Positions 25,901 to 34,006 of a stretch of DNA of 64,000 nt are shown piece by piece. Source of the stretch: Tangfeifania diversioriginum (lineage in GTDB: Bacteria; Bacteroidota; Bacteroidia; Bacteroidales; Prolixibacteraceae); NCBI RefSeq assembly GCF_900141875.1, contig NZ_FQZE01000004.1:124001-188000 (forward strand). The letters run 5' to 3'. Below the pieces are notes generated by a model that was not told the origin of the DNA, did not search any database, and was given only the letters and a program-made list of their open reading frames with translations. The first letter of the stretch is position 1. Each line of letters starts with the position of its first letter. The translations under genes and the position numbers were made by a program.

Positions 25901-26313
25901 GTTCTCCACGCATTTATGCGGTTATCGACCCTGACAGTGTTTATACGGAAATACATGAGAACAATAATGTGGGATGGAATTTACTGAATATCTATGGTTG
26001 TGCCCCGTGTAAGTACAAAGAAATAATCACCCAAACCAAAAATATTATTGCTGAGCAGCAAAGTTTCAAAGCCTGGCCCAATCCGTTCAGCACTGATTGT
26101 AAGGTCAGTTTTTCATTGTTGCAGACCGAAAATGTTCAGATTGATCTCTATAACCTGGCAGGCCATAAAATCTCCACAGTGGTAAAAGGAGTCTACAATT
26201 CGGGCGAACACGTGGTGAGCCTGAGCAGCGGAAACCTCGGCAACGGCATCTATATCTGTAAAATCTGTGCCGGAACGTACAGTGAGGCCATCAAGCTAAT
26301 CGTGCTGCGGTAA
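22951..26313 (+). CDS. Large secreted FG-GAP/VCBS-repeat protein with T9SS sorting domain
   Basis: The 1120-residue protein has a signal peptide at 1-22 (ending LKAQ). FG-GAP-like repeats carry calcium-binding DxDGDGxDD loops: VGDFDGDGDDDVV, AGDTDGDGMDEIV and CGDLNNDGKDEVF. Then comes a Ser/Gly-rich region of alternating beta-strands at about 735-800 (SFSAGVGADLFVKIG, QVKIGVSANLSANY). A CARDB-like Ig domain is at about 895-1020 (PIASPGDTVAIIARVNNFS). The C-terminal 80 residues are a T9SS type A sorting domain (AWPNPF, VQIDLYNLAGHKI, LGNGIYICKI). It should pass the outer membrane by T9SS and be surface-bound or released. It lies 200 bases after the split regulator, its possible controller. Function unknown. 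Confidence 0.85.
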   Translation: MKTLRYFIPVIICLFAGGILKAQVAVDPIQKTYKIGGSSELFKIWTTNTLTISGDAVLDVDTSLNKITNLDGSGALTKYLDRKKTACAVGDFDGDGDDDVVTVVNNSEEIWIRIPLIGDDLKIKGAREFNLNVKENDYTRMRMIAGNFDGDPQDEFAICYYYDYGTIEPWLRLFKTDSALNIQEIAALQPGDGRKMADIAAGDTDGDGMDEIVVVTNKAIPTRKEGSEYPIFISTYDLNILKLVNGQLTGNKKECKPQNYGADYGSYYPDRGSVINEMRIACGDLNNDGKDEVFVGWSFYYCHNRFEECASWNFLGNCTKTEWRNEFSNRTYLNAFKINGNSFENWFNIEPGLAFGFEQRNTSSDQHIAMTLKCEPLENLGRDVILINDHHFIYAFWLDGNSQLKARTLAPSIGYHLNLQGNEVFTVADLNPDPANLNFNKEVIMLQSDKSAPEQLNARYNGLVRMGIATIDQITTENITFKPTGPALTFSSGESFEVPCFVAGDFDCNDAEVYIVKPPFRKKVEDLQQPIVILNTPPMHFDIIGRNTINLSNAYNGKPSNCSAIYKTVVSDNQTTTVKIDKGMGISSELSAYAMAGGSGFEAKVNGNFEKNSSYFNTNSEVLTFEQSTQYEKGDYVLYSYLDYDYYSYPVYTRKGKKLGNIVVMNPVSEYKSGWINTNEWNHPCFVPNHDPGNILSYKQDTTINGFSRIEADFKYYKFQSINVSNNLTNGDFKFTFKNISSSGTTSSFSAGVGADLFVKIGTETGVTANLSPLGIGTTLSSQVKIGVSANLSANYHTSKLSTQTISLSENFSIEGEIGQVKDIHGDQYTVTPYIYRSRSGALVLDYLVNVDTLDNGFWKKNYGQNFDLAFILPWRYATEKGTLKVPVSQKQKTSDIQFYPPIASPGDTVAIIARVNNFSLKEFKDFVKIEFYIGEPGVENGGVKLTDIDGETTSSKYSKMKYGEDEREEYLTFVWEVPDTVTCSPRIYAVIDPDSVYTEIHENNNVGWNLLNIYGCAPCKYKEIITQTKNIIAEQQSFKAWPNPFSTDCKVSFSLLQTENVQIDLYNLAGHKISTVVKGVYNSGEHVVSLSSGNLGNGIYICKICAGTYSEAIKLIVLR

Positions 26314-26503
26314 AGAGTGTTTTCAGCCGGGGATTGGGTAACCCGGGATTTTTCACTGTAAGAATGGGATTTTGACTGATATTTGTACGTAATTGGGAGT
26401 CATGAAGCTCGCTTGGGATGCCTGTCCGACTACTGGCCGGAAATTCGACAAACTTTTTTCAGTTTGTTATATTCCTCAAAAGATGGTTGCAAAATTTGAT
26501 GGG

Positions 26504-26575
26504 ATCCCGCTATCGCTGCGCTCATCGGGATGAATTCGACTAAGTCAATTCAATGCACTTCGTTTTTGAATTGAC
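26504..26575. repeat. Intergenic double hairpin
   Basis: ATCCCG (26504-26509) pairs with CGGGAT (26526-26531) around CTATCGCTGCGCTC, and GTCAATTCAA (26544-26553) pairs perfectly with TTGAATTGAC (26566-26575). They lie between the converging FG-GAP gene and mnmE. The first resembles dispersed palindromes of Bacteroidota intergenic DNA (from memory). The second could act as a terminator despite a poor T-run. Confidence 0.55.
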
Positions 26576-26583
26576 AGTCTCAT

Positions 26584-27981
26584 TCACTTTCCGATACAGA
26601 AATTCTTAAAAATATGCCCAAGAACTTCATCGGTCGATATTTCTCCCGTAATTTCGCCGAGGTAGTGCAGGCATTCGCGGATGTCCTGGGAGAGGAAATC
26701 GCCTGAGAGGCCGGAGTCGAGGCCATTCAAAATACGCACAGTAGCCTCGTGGGCACTTTTTAGTATTTCGTAATGACGGGCGTTGGTGACAATAATATCT
26801 TCTTTTTCAACATTGCTGATATTAATGGCTTGTGTCATCCGCGAAATCAGCTCCTCCAGGTTGCGTTTCTCTTTGGCGGCCATAAAAACCAGATTTTCGT
26901 TATCGGCCAGTTTTACTTTTTTGAGCGATTCAATAGTTTCGGTTTTTCCCGAATCAATTTTATTGGCCACAATTATAAGTTGTTGCTCATCGGCCATCCG
27001 TTTACGGATTTTTTCAATCCGTCGGGAAACAACTTCACATGGATTTTCAGTGTCCACAACAAGCAACACAATCGAGGCTTCGATCAGTTTGTGGTATGTG
27101 CGCTCAATGCCCAGGCTTTCAATGCGATCTTCCGTATCACGTATCCCTGCCGTATCGAAAAACCGGAATGCTGTGCCGTGGATATTCACCACGTCCTCTA
27201 TAACATCGCGGGTAGTGCCGTGAATTTCCGAAACAATGGCTTTATCTTCATTCAGCAATGCGTTGAGCAAGGTCGATTTTCCCACGTTGGTTTCCCCCAC
27301 AATGGCTACAGGAATCCCGTTTTTGATGACATTTCCCAGTTGAAATGAATTCTTTAGCTTTCGCAGTAGCTGTTCCACTTTTTCGGCCAGTTTTCGCAAT
27401 TCCGTCCGGTCGGCAAATTCAACATCTTCTTCCGCAAAGTCGAGTTCCAGCTCCACCATGGCTGTAAAATGCAAAAGCTGGTCGCGGAGCTGGCCAATTT
27501 CTTTTGAAAAACCGCCCCGCATCTGGCTCACGGCAAGTTTGTGCGCTGCTGCATTCGACGATGCAATCACATCGGCCACTGCTTCGGCCTGCGACAAATC
27601 CATTTTACCGTTCAGGAAAGCACGCTGGGTAAATTCGCCGGGGCGAGCCAGCCGGGCGCCACTTTCAACCAAAATTTCCAGCAGTTTTTGCTGAATGTAA
27701 ACCGAACCGTGGCAGGAAATTTCAACCACATCTTCGCCTGTAAATGAGTGGGGCGCACGAAACAAGGCAACAACCACTTCATCAATTACTTCGTTATCGT
27801 AAATTACCTGGCCAAAATGAAGTGTATTCGCTTTTTGTGCCGTGAGCGACTTGTTTTTTTGAGGACTTCGAAAAAGTTTATTTGTAATGAAAACAGCATT
27901 TTCACCTGACAAACGGATAACTGCAATGGCCCCCATTCCGGGTGATGTTGAAATAGCACATATCGTGGACTGGTCGAGCAT
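26584..27981 (-). CDS. mnmE: tRNA uridine-5-carboxymethylaminomethyl(34) synthesis GTPase MnmE
   Basis: The 465-residue protein has an N-terminal folate-binding domain at 1-120 (ICAISTSPGMGAIAVIRLSG) and a helical domain with an embedded Ras-like GTPase. GTPase motifs are GETNVGKST (P-loop), GTTRD, DTAGIRDTED and NKID. It ends with the hallmark FCIGK, whose cysteine is essential. With MnmG it modifies the wobble uridine of several tRNAs. I start at ATG 27981 (MLDQSTICAI); the frame extends to 28011, but the extra ten residues are not typical. It is divergent from the Sir2 gene, with 71 bases between starts. Confidence 0.96.
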   Translation of the reverse strand: MLDQSTICAISTSPGMGAIAVIRLSGENAVFITNKLFRSPQKNKSLTAQKANTLHFGQVIYDNEVIDEVVVALFRAPHSFTGEDVVEISCHGSVYIQQKLLEILVESGARLARPGEFTQRAFLNGKMDLSQAEAVADVIASSNAAAHKLAVSQMRGGFSKEIGQLRDQLLHFTAMVELELDFAEEDVEFADRTELRKLAEKVEQLLRKLKNSFQLGNVIKNGIPVAIVGETNVGKSTLLNALLNEDKAIVSEIHGTTRDVIEDVVNIHGTAFRFFDTAGIRDTEDRIESLGIERTYHKLIEASIVLLVVDTENPCEVVSRRIEKIRKRMADEQQLIIVANKIDSGKTETIESLKKVKLADNENLVFMAAKEKRNLEELISRMTQAINISNVEKEDIIVTNARHYEILKSAHEATVRILNGLDSGLSGDFLSQDIRECLHYLGEITGEISTDEVLGHIFKNFCIGK

Positions 27982-28052
27982 AATCTGTAATTTTACGCAA
28001 AGATAAACCATTTATTTTGATTAGTTTTAGGCTTAAAATTGAAAGAAAAAAT

Positions 28053-28796
28053 ATGGAGTTATTGATTGAAGAAGCTGCTAAAATTATACGTGATTCAAAA
28101 TTTACGATTGCTTTTACAGGTGCCGGAATTTCGGTGGAAAGCGGCATCCCGCCATTCAGGGGGAAACACGGGTTGTGGAACAGGTACAATCCCGAAGTGC
28201 TCGATTTGAGTTTTTACCTCGAAGATCCGGCACATTGCTGGAAATACATCCGGGAGATTTTTTACGATTTTTTTGCCGATGCCAATCCAAACGATGCTCA
28301 CCTTGTTTTGGCCCGAATGCAGGAAAAAGGGTTGCTTCAGTCGGTAGTCACCCAAAATATTGACAATTTACATCAGGAGGCGGGAAGTAAAACAGTGCAT
28401 GAGTTTCACGGTAATTCAAAAAAACTGAAATGCATGAAATGCGGCAAAATATTTCATGCAAAAGATATCAATTTTGAAAATATTCCTCCAAAATGCGATG
28501 AGGACGGGGAAGTATTAAAACCCGATTTCATCTTTTTCGGGGAAGGAATTCCACGAACGGCCTACGAAAATTCATTTGCCGATGCCGAAAAAGCAGAAGT
28601 CTGTATTATTGTGGGTTCTACTGGCGAAGTTACGCCTGCATCTTTTGTCCCGCGTGCGGCAAAACAAAACGGTGCAACCATAATTGAAATCAATCCGCAG
28701 GAATCGATGTTTACAAACTATATTACTGATATTCATCTGAAGGGAAAAGCCAGCGATACATTGACCCAACTTGAAAAACACTTGTTTGACGATTAG
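28053..28796 (+). CDS. Sir2-family NAD-dependent deacylase with altered zinc site
   Basis: The 247-residue protein has the sirtuin core: GAGISVESGIPPFRG at residues 23-37 binds NAD, TQNIDNLH at 100-107 forms the active site, and H119 in HEFHGN is the catalytic histidine. FGEGIP and VGSTGEVTPA complete the Rossmann part. Of the four zinc cysteines three are visible, C127, C130 and C148; the fourth position is D151 (KCDEDG instead of CxxC). The ATG at 28053 is the first methionine; the frame continues upstream only with TTG. It should deacylate lysines in the cytoplasm. Confidence 0.93.
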   Translation: MELLIEEAAKIIRDSKFTIAFTGAGISVESGIPPFRGKHGLWNRYNPEVLDLSFYLEDPAHCWKYIREIFYDFFADANPNDAHLVLARMQEKGLLQSVVTQNIDNLHQEAGSKTVHEFHGNSKKLKCMKCGKIFHAKDINFENIPPKCDEDGEVLKPDFIFFGEGIPRTAYENSFADAEKAEVCIIVGSTGEVTPASFVPRAAKQNGATIIEINPQESMFTNYITDIHLKGKASDTLTQLEKHLFDD

Positions 28797-28834
28797 CTGA
28801 ATGATATATCACGCATTCAAAAACAAATCACTTT

Positions 28835-28864
28835 TTTGAAACCGGATTAAACCGATTATATTTG
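28835..28864 (+). promoter_or_regulatory. Promoter of fabG
   Basis: TTTG at 28835-28838 and TATATTTG at 28857-28864 are 18 bases apart, one short of the usual Bacteroidota spacing. The start would be about 28870, giving a leader of about 12 bases before ATG 28882. Confidence 0.6.
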
Positions 28865-28881
28865 CGGTGTTAATATAAAGT

Positions 28882-29637
28882 ATGAATAAAATGAAGCTAC
28901 TTGAAGGAAAAACAGCAATTATTACTGGTGCTTCCAGGGGAATTGGAAAAGCCATTGCTCTGAAATTCGCTCAAGAAGGTTGCAATATTGCCTTTACCGA
29001 TTTGTTTGAAGACGAAAATATGAAAGCCACCGAAGCCGAATTGGAGGCGCTGGGTGTTAAAGCCAAAGGTTATGCATCGGATGCAAGTAAGTTCGATGAT
29101 ACTGAGCGCGTTGTAAACCAAATTGTGAAGGATTTTGGCCGCATTGATGCACTGGTAAACAATGCCGGGATCACAAAAGATACGCTTCTGCTTCGCATGA
29201 CTGAAGAGCAGTGGGATGCGGTGATCAATGTCAACCTGAAATCAGTTTTTAATTTTACCAAAGCGGTACAGAAAACAATGTTGGTACAACGTTCGGGTTC
29301 CATTATTAACATGAGTTCGGTGGTTGGAGTGAGCGGTAATGCCGGCCAGACCAACTACTCGGCTTCCAAAGCCGGAATCATTGGATTCACCAAATCTGTA
29401 GCCCGCGAACTGGGGGCTCGCGGAGTTCGCTCAAACGCCATCGCACCGGGATTCATCATTACCGAAATGACGGCCAAAATACCGGAAGATGCCCGAAAAG
29501 CCTGGGAAGCATCTATTCCGTTGAAACGCGGAGGGACTCCCGAAGAAGTAGCAGGGGTGGCCACTTTCCTGGCTTCCGACCTGTCTTCTTATGTGAGCGG
29601 ACAAGTTATCCAGGTGTGCGGTGCAATGAATACGTAA
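28882..29637 (+). CDS. fabG: 3-oxoacyl-[acyl-carrier-protein] reductase
   Basis: The 251-residue short-chain dehydrogenase has the NADPH site TGASRGIG (residues 15-22), NNAG at 93-96 and the catalytic N118, S146 (NMSSVVG), Y159 and K163 (YSASK). The GITKDTLLLRM and VSGNAGQTNYSASKAG segments are typical of FabG, which reduces beta-ketoacyl-ACP in the fatty-acid elongation cycle. It has its own promoter. ATG 28891 is an alternative start. No other fab genes are adjacent. Confidence 0.93.
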   Translation: MNKMKLLEGKTAIITGASRGIGKAIALKFAQEGCNIAFTDLFEDENMKATEAELEALGVKAKGYASDASKFDDTERVVNQIVKDFGRIDALVNNAGITKDTLLLRMTEEQWDAVINVNLKSVFNFTKAVQKTMLVQRSGSIINMSSVVGVSGNAGQTNYSASKAGIIGFTKSVARELGARGVRSNAIAPGFIITEMTAKIPEDARKAWEASIPLKRGGTPEEVAGVATFLASDLSSYVSGQVIQVCGAMNT

Positions 29638-29712
29638 TCTGTTTGAAAAATTACATCTGGTAATTACTAAATAAGTTGAGCAGGTTTCCACGGAAGCTTG
29701 CTCAATTACAAT

Positions 29713-30540
29713 ATGAGTAATTCGAATAATATAAGAATATACAGCTTCTACTACAAAGACACCGTAATTCCTGTTGATGATGAACTGTATTGCCCTGTAA
29801 TGGCTGGCAATGCACTGAAATCCAATCATGTTAATATTCAGGGCGATGATTCTGGCGATTCAATATCCGAAAAAAATAAATATTTCAGCGAATTAACCGG
29901 CATTTACTGGGTGTGGAAAAATACCCGGCATGATATTACCGGAAGCTGTCACTATCGTCGTTATTTTACGGCTCAAAATGAACCGCTTGATTTGAAAATT
30001 AAGCGGGCGCTTTACTTGCCGCTCGGATTAAATAAAAAAAGGCACGGTTTAGTTTATACTTCGAACGTTGATCGGTTTCGGCACCGAATACTGAACAAAA
30101 CAGAAATTGAAGAAATCTTTCAGGACTACGATGCTATTCTTCCACAATCCCGAAAACTGAAATACACAGTTAAAAAACACTACAGCCGTTACCACAATCT
30201 CGCAGATTTGGAAGTTATTGAACAGATTATCAAAACAATGCACCCTGAATATTTGTCTTCGTATTATGAGGTACTAAATGGGACACTATTATATGCAAAC
30301 AATATGTTTATACTTCCCGAGGTTCATTTTAAAAATTTTATGCAGTGGTGGTTTTCCATTATTTTCGATTTTGAAAAGCAAATTAACCCGGAAAATTACA
30401 CCGGTTACCAGCAACGCATAATAGGCTTTTTGGCAGAAAGATTATTAACCGTTTGGTTCACGCACCATAAACTCAAGGTTAAAGAGTTGCCCGTAATTTA
30501 TTTCAAAAAAATTAAATTTAGTAATGTTCAACAGAAATAA
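29713..30540 (+). CDS. DUF4422 glycosyltransferase-like protein
   Basis: From ATG 29713 the frame encodes 275 residues. The pattern ELTGIYWVWKN, then GSCHYRRYF at about residues 80-88, LPQSRKL in the middle and YANNMFILP near 200 are characteristic of DUF4422, a family in capsule and exopolysaccharide loci thought to be glycosyltransferases. There is no signal peptide or membrane helix, so it acts in the cytoplasm. Its end overlaps the sulfotransferase gene by 17 bases, which ties the two together in glycan synthesis. Confidence 0.85.
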   Translation: MSNSNNIRIYSFYYKDTVIPVDDELYCPVMAGNALKSNHVNIQGDDSGDSISEKNKYFSELTGIYWVWKNTRHDITGSCHYRRYFTAQNEPLDLKIKRALYLPLGLNKKRHGLVYTSNVDRFRHRILNKTEIEEIFQDYDAILPQSRKLKYTVKKHYSRYHNLADLEVIEQIIKTMHPEYLSSYYEVLNGTLLYANNMFILPEVHFKNFMQWWFSIIFDFEKQINPENYTGYQQRIIGFLAERLLTVWFTHHKLKVKELPVIYFKKIKFSNVQQK

Positions 30541-31126
30541 AAAGAATGTATATTTTGTTCATATTCCGAAAAACGCTGGCAATAGCATTCGCCAGGCGTG
30601 CATGGCGCAAAATATAAAGGTTGTGTCGCACAACATCAGAAAAAGGAATAAACGCCTGCTGGCTGCCCACCGCCGTAATAATGATTTACATGCTTTTTGT
30701 ATCTCCCGTAATCCTTATGATCGCATTGTTTCGGCATACAATTATTTATTGAATGACGGCAAAAACAAAACGAAAGAGGATAATATTGAACGGGATATTT
30801 TTTTAAAACCGTATGCTGATTTTACTGATTTTGTACAAAATGGCCTGGCACACGCAGCTAAAAACCAGTTGCACTTTTTGCCCCAGGTTTTCTGGATAAA
30901 AAACCACAACGGAGAACCTGAAGTTGAAACTGTGCTTAAGATGGAAAACCTGCAGGATGAGCTCAATGCATTTTGCCATCAAATGGGTTTGCCTTCCCAA
31001 AAACTTGCCATTACCAACACTTCTAATAGAAACAACTCGTGGAAAGAATATTATACTCTTGAAACCCAAAAAATTGTGGCCGATATTTACTTTGCTGATT
31101 TTGATTTTTTTGATTACGAAAAATAA
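30524..31126 (+). CDS. PAPS-dependent sulfotransferase family protein
   Basis: The 200-residue protein has the 5'-phosphosulfate loop HIPKNAGNSIR at about residues 13-23 and the 3'-phosphate motif SRNPYDRIVSAYNYL at about 62-76, as in sulfotransferase family 2 enzymes acting on carbohydrates. HFLPQVFWI further on is also typical. It is compact but complete. It overlaps the DUF4422 gene by 17 bases, so the likely acceptor is a glycan made with that protein. PAPS synthesis genes are not in the window. Confidence 0.85.
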   Translation: MFNRNKKNVYFVHIPKNAGNSIRQACMAQNIKVVSHNIRKRNKRLLAAHRRNNDLHAFCISRNPYDRIVSAYNYLLNDGKNKTKEDNIERDIFLKPYADFTDFVQNGLAHAAKNQLHFLPQVFWIKNHNGEPEVETVLKMENLQDELNAFCHQMGLPSQKLAITNTSNRNNSWKEYYTLETQKIVADIYFADFDFFDYEK

Positions 31127-31138
31127 CAGACTGGGTTT

Positions 31139-32011
31139 ATGAATGAATATACCGGCCTTTTCGTTGGCTTAACAACCATCGATATTCAATATTTTGTTGA
31201 TTCGTTTCCCACATCCAACAGAAAGGTAAAAACAGTACCACCCGCTATTTTAACCGGTGGGCCGGCAACCAACGCGGCCGTTGCATTTTCCTTCCTTAAT
31301 AATCAGGCCTGTTTGGCCACTGCTGTTGGAAGCAATTCATTTTCAGCATTCATAAAAAATGACCTAAAAAAATGCAGTGTTCATCATTTCGATTTAGTTG
31401 AAAATCAATCAAAAAATGTTGTACTTGCCTCGGTTGTTACTTCACTTGGAAATGGCGACCGTACGATTTTTACCCATCATCCTGAGAAAATTAAGCCGGA
31501 AATTACACCTGCCAAACTTTTGGCAGATACCAATCCGAAAATCCTGATGATAGACGGATTTTACCCGGAATTCAGCATCCAGTGTGCCCAAATAGCAAAA
31601 GGAAAAGGGATTACTGTTGTGTTGGATTGTGGGAGCTGGAAGCCACAGTTTTCTCAACTTATTCCACTTGCCGATGTGGCCATTTGTTCTTCCGATTTTT
31701 TTCCACCAAATTGCAGCAGCACAATTCAGGTGTTTGATTATTTACATAAAAATGGAATTAAAAATGCTGCTGTTTCGCGGGGAGGCAAGAGCCTGCTATA
31801 TTCCGACGGGCAGGAGAGGGGAGGAATGGCAGTTGAAAAAGTAGCTGTTAAAGACACGCTCGGAGCCGGTGATTTCCTTCATGGAGCATTTTGTTATTAT
31901 TATCTCGACACTGATTTTAATTTTAAAAATGCGCTGAAACATGCGTCAAAACTGGCAAGTTTCACCTGCCGGTACCCGGGAACAAGAGATTGGTTAAAAT
32001 TTGGCAATTAA
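31139..32011 (+). CDS. PfkB-family carbohydrate or nucleoside kinase
   Basis: The 290-residue ribokinase-fold protein has GGPATNAAVAFSFL near residue 38 (first PfkB signature) and DTLGAGDFLHGAF near residue 240 (second signature, with the catalytic Asp and anion hole). FVGLTTIDIQYFVD at the N-terminus is typical of the group that includes sugar kinases such as those for fructosamine or ketohexose. The substrate is unknown. It starts 12 bases after the sulfotransferase gene and 32 bases before the phosphatase gene, so all four genes may form one operon. Confidence 0.88.
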   Translation: MNEYTGLFVGLTTIDIQYFVDSFPTSNRKVKTVPPAILTGGPATNAAVAFSFLNNQACLATAVGSNSFSAFIKNDLKKCSVHHFDLVENQSKNVVLASVVTSLGNGDRTIFTHHPEKIKPEITPAKLLADTNPKILMIDGFYPEFSIQCAQIAKGKGITVVLDCGSWKPQFSQLIPLADVAICSSDFFPPNCSSTIQVFDYLHKNGIKNAAVSRGGKSLLYSDGQERGGMAVEKVAVKDTLGAGDFLHGAFCYYYLDTDFNFKNALKHASKLASFTCRYPGTRDWLKFGN

Positions 32012-32043
32012 ACGCTATTATGAAAAATTTTACTTAAATTGTA

Positions 32044-33978
32044 ATGGAGAATAATTTAAAGTTTGAAGGAAGGGTAATGTTCAATAAATCCATTGCATAC
32101 CGGTTAAGCATTTATATTTCGCTTGCTGTTATTGGTGTTTTCGTAATATTTATACTGGCCTCGTATTTTTTTAACCAGAAACTGCTTCGCGAAAACATTG
32201 AAAATAAAGCCATTAGTTTAAGCTCAGAAATTAACGGACAACTCAGCAGAAACACCTCGGTTACCCGCGAAATAACCTTGAATATTGCTGACCAGGTAAT
32301 TTATTACGGCAGGAATAACGATACTGAGAAACTGCTTTCTATCATAATGAATAAGTATCCGTTCATTAATGCCATTCATGTTAAACTCGATTCGGTAATT
32401 TCTGTTTCGGAACATAATTTTTTAATGGGAAGGGCAGGAGACAGCCTGGTGTTTGAAAGCGGGGAAAGTGAAATTTACAATTGCAAAAAAGAAAACGAAA
32501 TTTTTAAAACGATAGGCCAGAATGAAAGTGGCTGGACCGAGCCGTATAAATGTAAGGAAACCAATAATTTTATTGTGTCATTTCATTGCCCCGTTACGGT
32601 TGAAGAAGAGAACAACCGGAAACGTTCGGCAGGTTTTGTATTTTGCGAATTGTCGCTTTCTGAACTGAATGAAATTATCAACAGCATTAAAATTGATGGT
32701 AATGGTTATGCTTTTTTAACCACCAAAAATGGGGAATACATTACCCACCCTGACGAAGAAAGAATCCTGAACCAGAATTTATTTTCGCTGCCATCAAAAG
32801 TTATCGATCAAAACAGAATTAATATTTCAGAAATTCTCAGTAATAACCAGAGTGGTTCGGCAATCGTTTATCCCGAAATACTGGATTATGAAAAAAGCTG
32901 GGTTTATTTTACCCCAACCAACGAGAACAGGTGGTTTTTAATTTTTGTAACGCCTTACAATCAACTCTTCAGTGAGCTTTATTTTCTCACTTTACGAATG
33001 CTGTTTTTTGCGGTGCTCGGCATCATCATCATCTATTTCATTATTACTTTTATTTCAAACAGGCTGATTGAACCCTTGAGCGCAGTAACGTCTCAGCTCA
33101 CTAAGTTCAGTAGGTCGGGCGAAAAAGGTACACCAAAATCATTAAACGAAATTCAGCAATTGTCAGACAGCCTTACTTACCTGAAATCGTGGTTTGAAAA
33201 ATATCGGCTTAGCCAGGATCAGGAAGAAATCAGGAGCTCCCGCCGAAAACAGGACCTGATGCAGGCATATGAAATTCAGCAAAGTCTAATAAAAACCGAT
33301 TTTCCCGCATTCCCGGAAAGAGACGATATTGATTTGTACGCCATTTACAAACCGGCCAGGAGCATTGGGGGCGATTTGTTCGACTATTTTTTCATTGATG
33401 AAAACAGACTGCTATTCACTATTGGTGATGTTTCAGGAAAAGGTATCCCGGCCGCAATTTTTATGAGTATCGCACAAACTGTTATTAAAACAAATACGTC
33501 GTACAAAAAAGCGAAAAATATTGTTTCGCGGGTGAACAACGATTTATCAACCAATAATCAGCACCAGTATTTTTTAACCCTGTTCCTGGGTATTTTAAAC
33601 ATGGAAAATGGAGAGTTGAATTATTGCAACGCCGCTCATACTCCCGCATTTATTCTTAAAAAAAACGGAGAAATAACAGAACTTGGACAATCGCACGGTT
33701 TACCACTTGGCATTTATCCTGATAAAAAATATAAAGACGACAAGATAAAACTCGATTCGGGAGATAAAATAATTCTATATACTGATGGCTTAAATGAACT
33801 TACCAATATTGACAAAAAACAATTTGGAATTGAACGTCTTAAATCGCAGGTAGCCGAATTGAAAAATTTATCGCCAGCGCAAATGCTTGCCGAAATTGAA
33901 AGAAACCTTGACTTGTTTCAGAGAGGAACAACTCAAAACGATGATATTTGCGTGTTTGTTATTGAATACAAAGCATAA
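32044..33978 (+). CDS. Cache-HAMP-SpoIIE protein phosphatase (PP2C, RsbU type)
   Basis: The 644-residue protein has a membrane helix at about residues 20-42 and an extracytoplasmic double-Cache-like sensor to about 305 (GNGYAFLTTKNGEYITHPDE is the typical Cache strand). A second helix at about 318-338, a HAMP-like linker and a SpoIIE/PP2C domain at about 425-644 follow. Metal-binding aspartates are in GGDLFDYF, GDVSGKG, YTDGLNE and QNDDICVFV. It should dephosphorylate an anti-anti-sigma-type partner, or another serine phosphoprotein, in response to an outside signal. No partner STAS or kinase gene is adjacent. ATG 32077 is an alternative start. Confidence 0.88.
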   Translation: MENNLKFEGRVMFNKSIAYRLSIYISLAVIGVFVIFILASYFFNQKLLRENIENKAISLSSEINGQLSRNTSVTREITLNIADQVIYYGRNNDTEKLLSIIMNKYPFINAIHVKLDSVISVSEHNFLMGRAGDSLVFESGESEIYNCKKENEIFKTIGQNESGWTEPYKCKETNNFIVSFHCPVTVEEENNRKRSAGFVFCELSLSELNEIINSIKIDGNGYAFLTTKNGEYITHPDEERILNQNLFSLPSKVIDQNRINISEILSNNQSGSAIVYPEILDYEKSWVYFTPTNENRWFLIFVTPYNQLFSELYFLTLRMLFFAVLGIIIIYFIITFISNRLIEPLSAVTSQLTKFSRSGEKGTPKSLNEIQQLSDSLTYLKSWFEKYRLSQDQEEIRSSRRKQDLMQAYEIQQSLIKTDFPAFPERDDIDLYAIYKPARSIGGDLFDYFFIDENRLLFTIGDVSGKGIPAAIFMSIAQTVIKTNTSYKKAKNIVSRVNNDLSTNNQHQYFLTLFLGILNMENGELNYCNAAHTPAFILKKNGEITELGQSHGLPLGIYPDKKYKDDKIKLDSGDKIILYTDGLNELTNIDKKQFGIERLKSQVAELKNLSPAQMLAEIERNLDLFQRGTTQNDDICVFVIEYKA

Positions 33979-33982
33979 AAAA

Positions 33983-34001
33983 AGCCTGGCAAAACCAGGC
34001 T
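33983..34001. terminator. Bidirectional terminator between the phosphatase gene and clpC
   Basis: AGCCTGG (33983-33989) pairs with CCAGGCT (33995-34001). On the minus strand the hairpin is followed by a run of seven T, an excellent terminator for clpC; on the plus strand a weaker T-run follows after ATTAA. Confidence 0.85.
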
Positions 34002-34006
34002 CTCAA

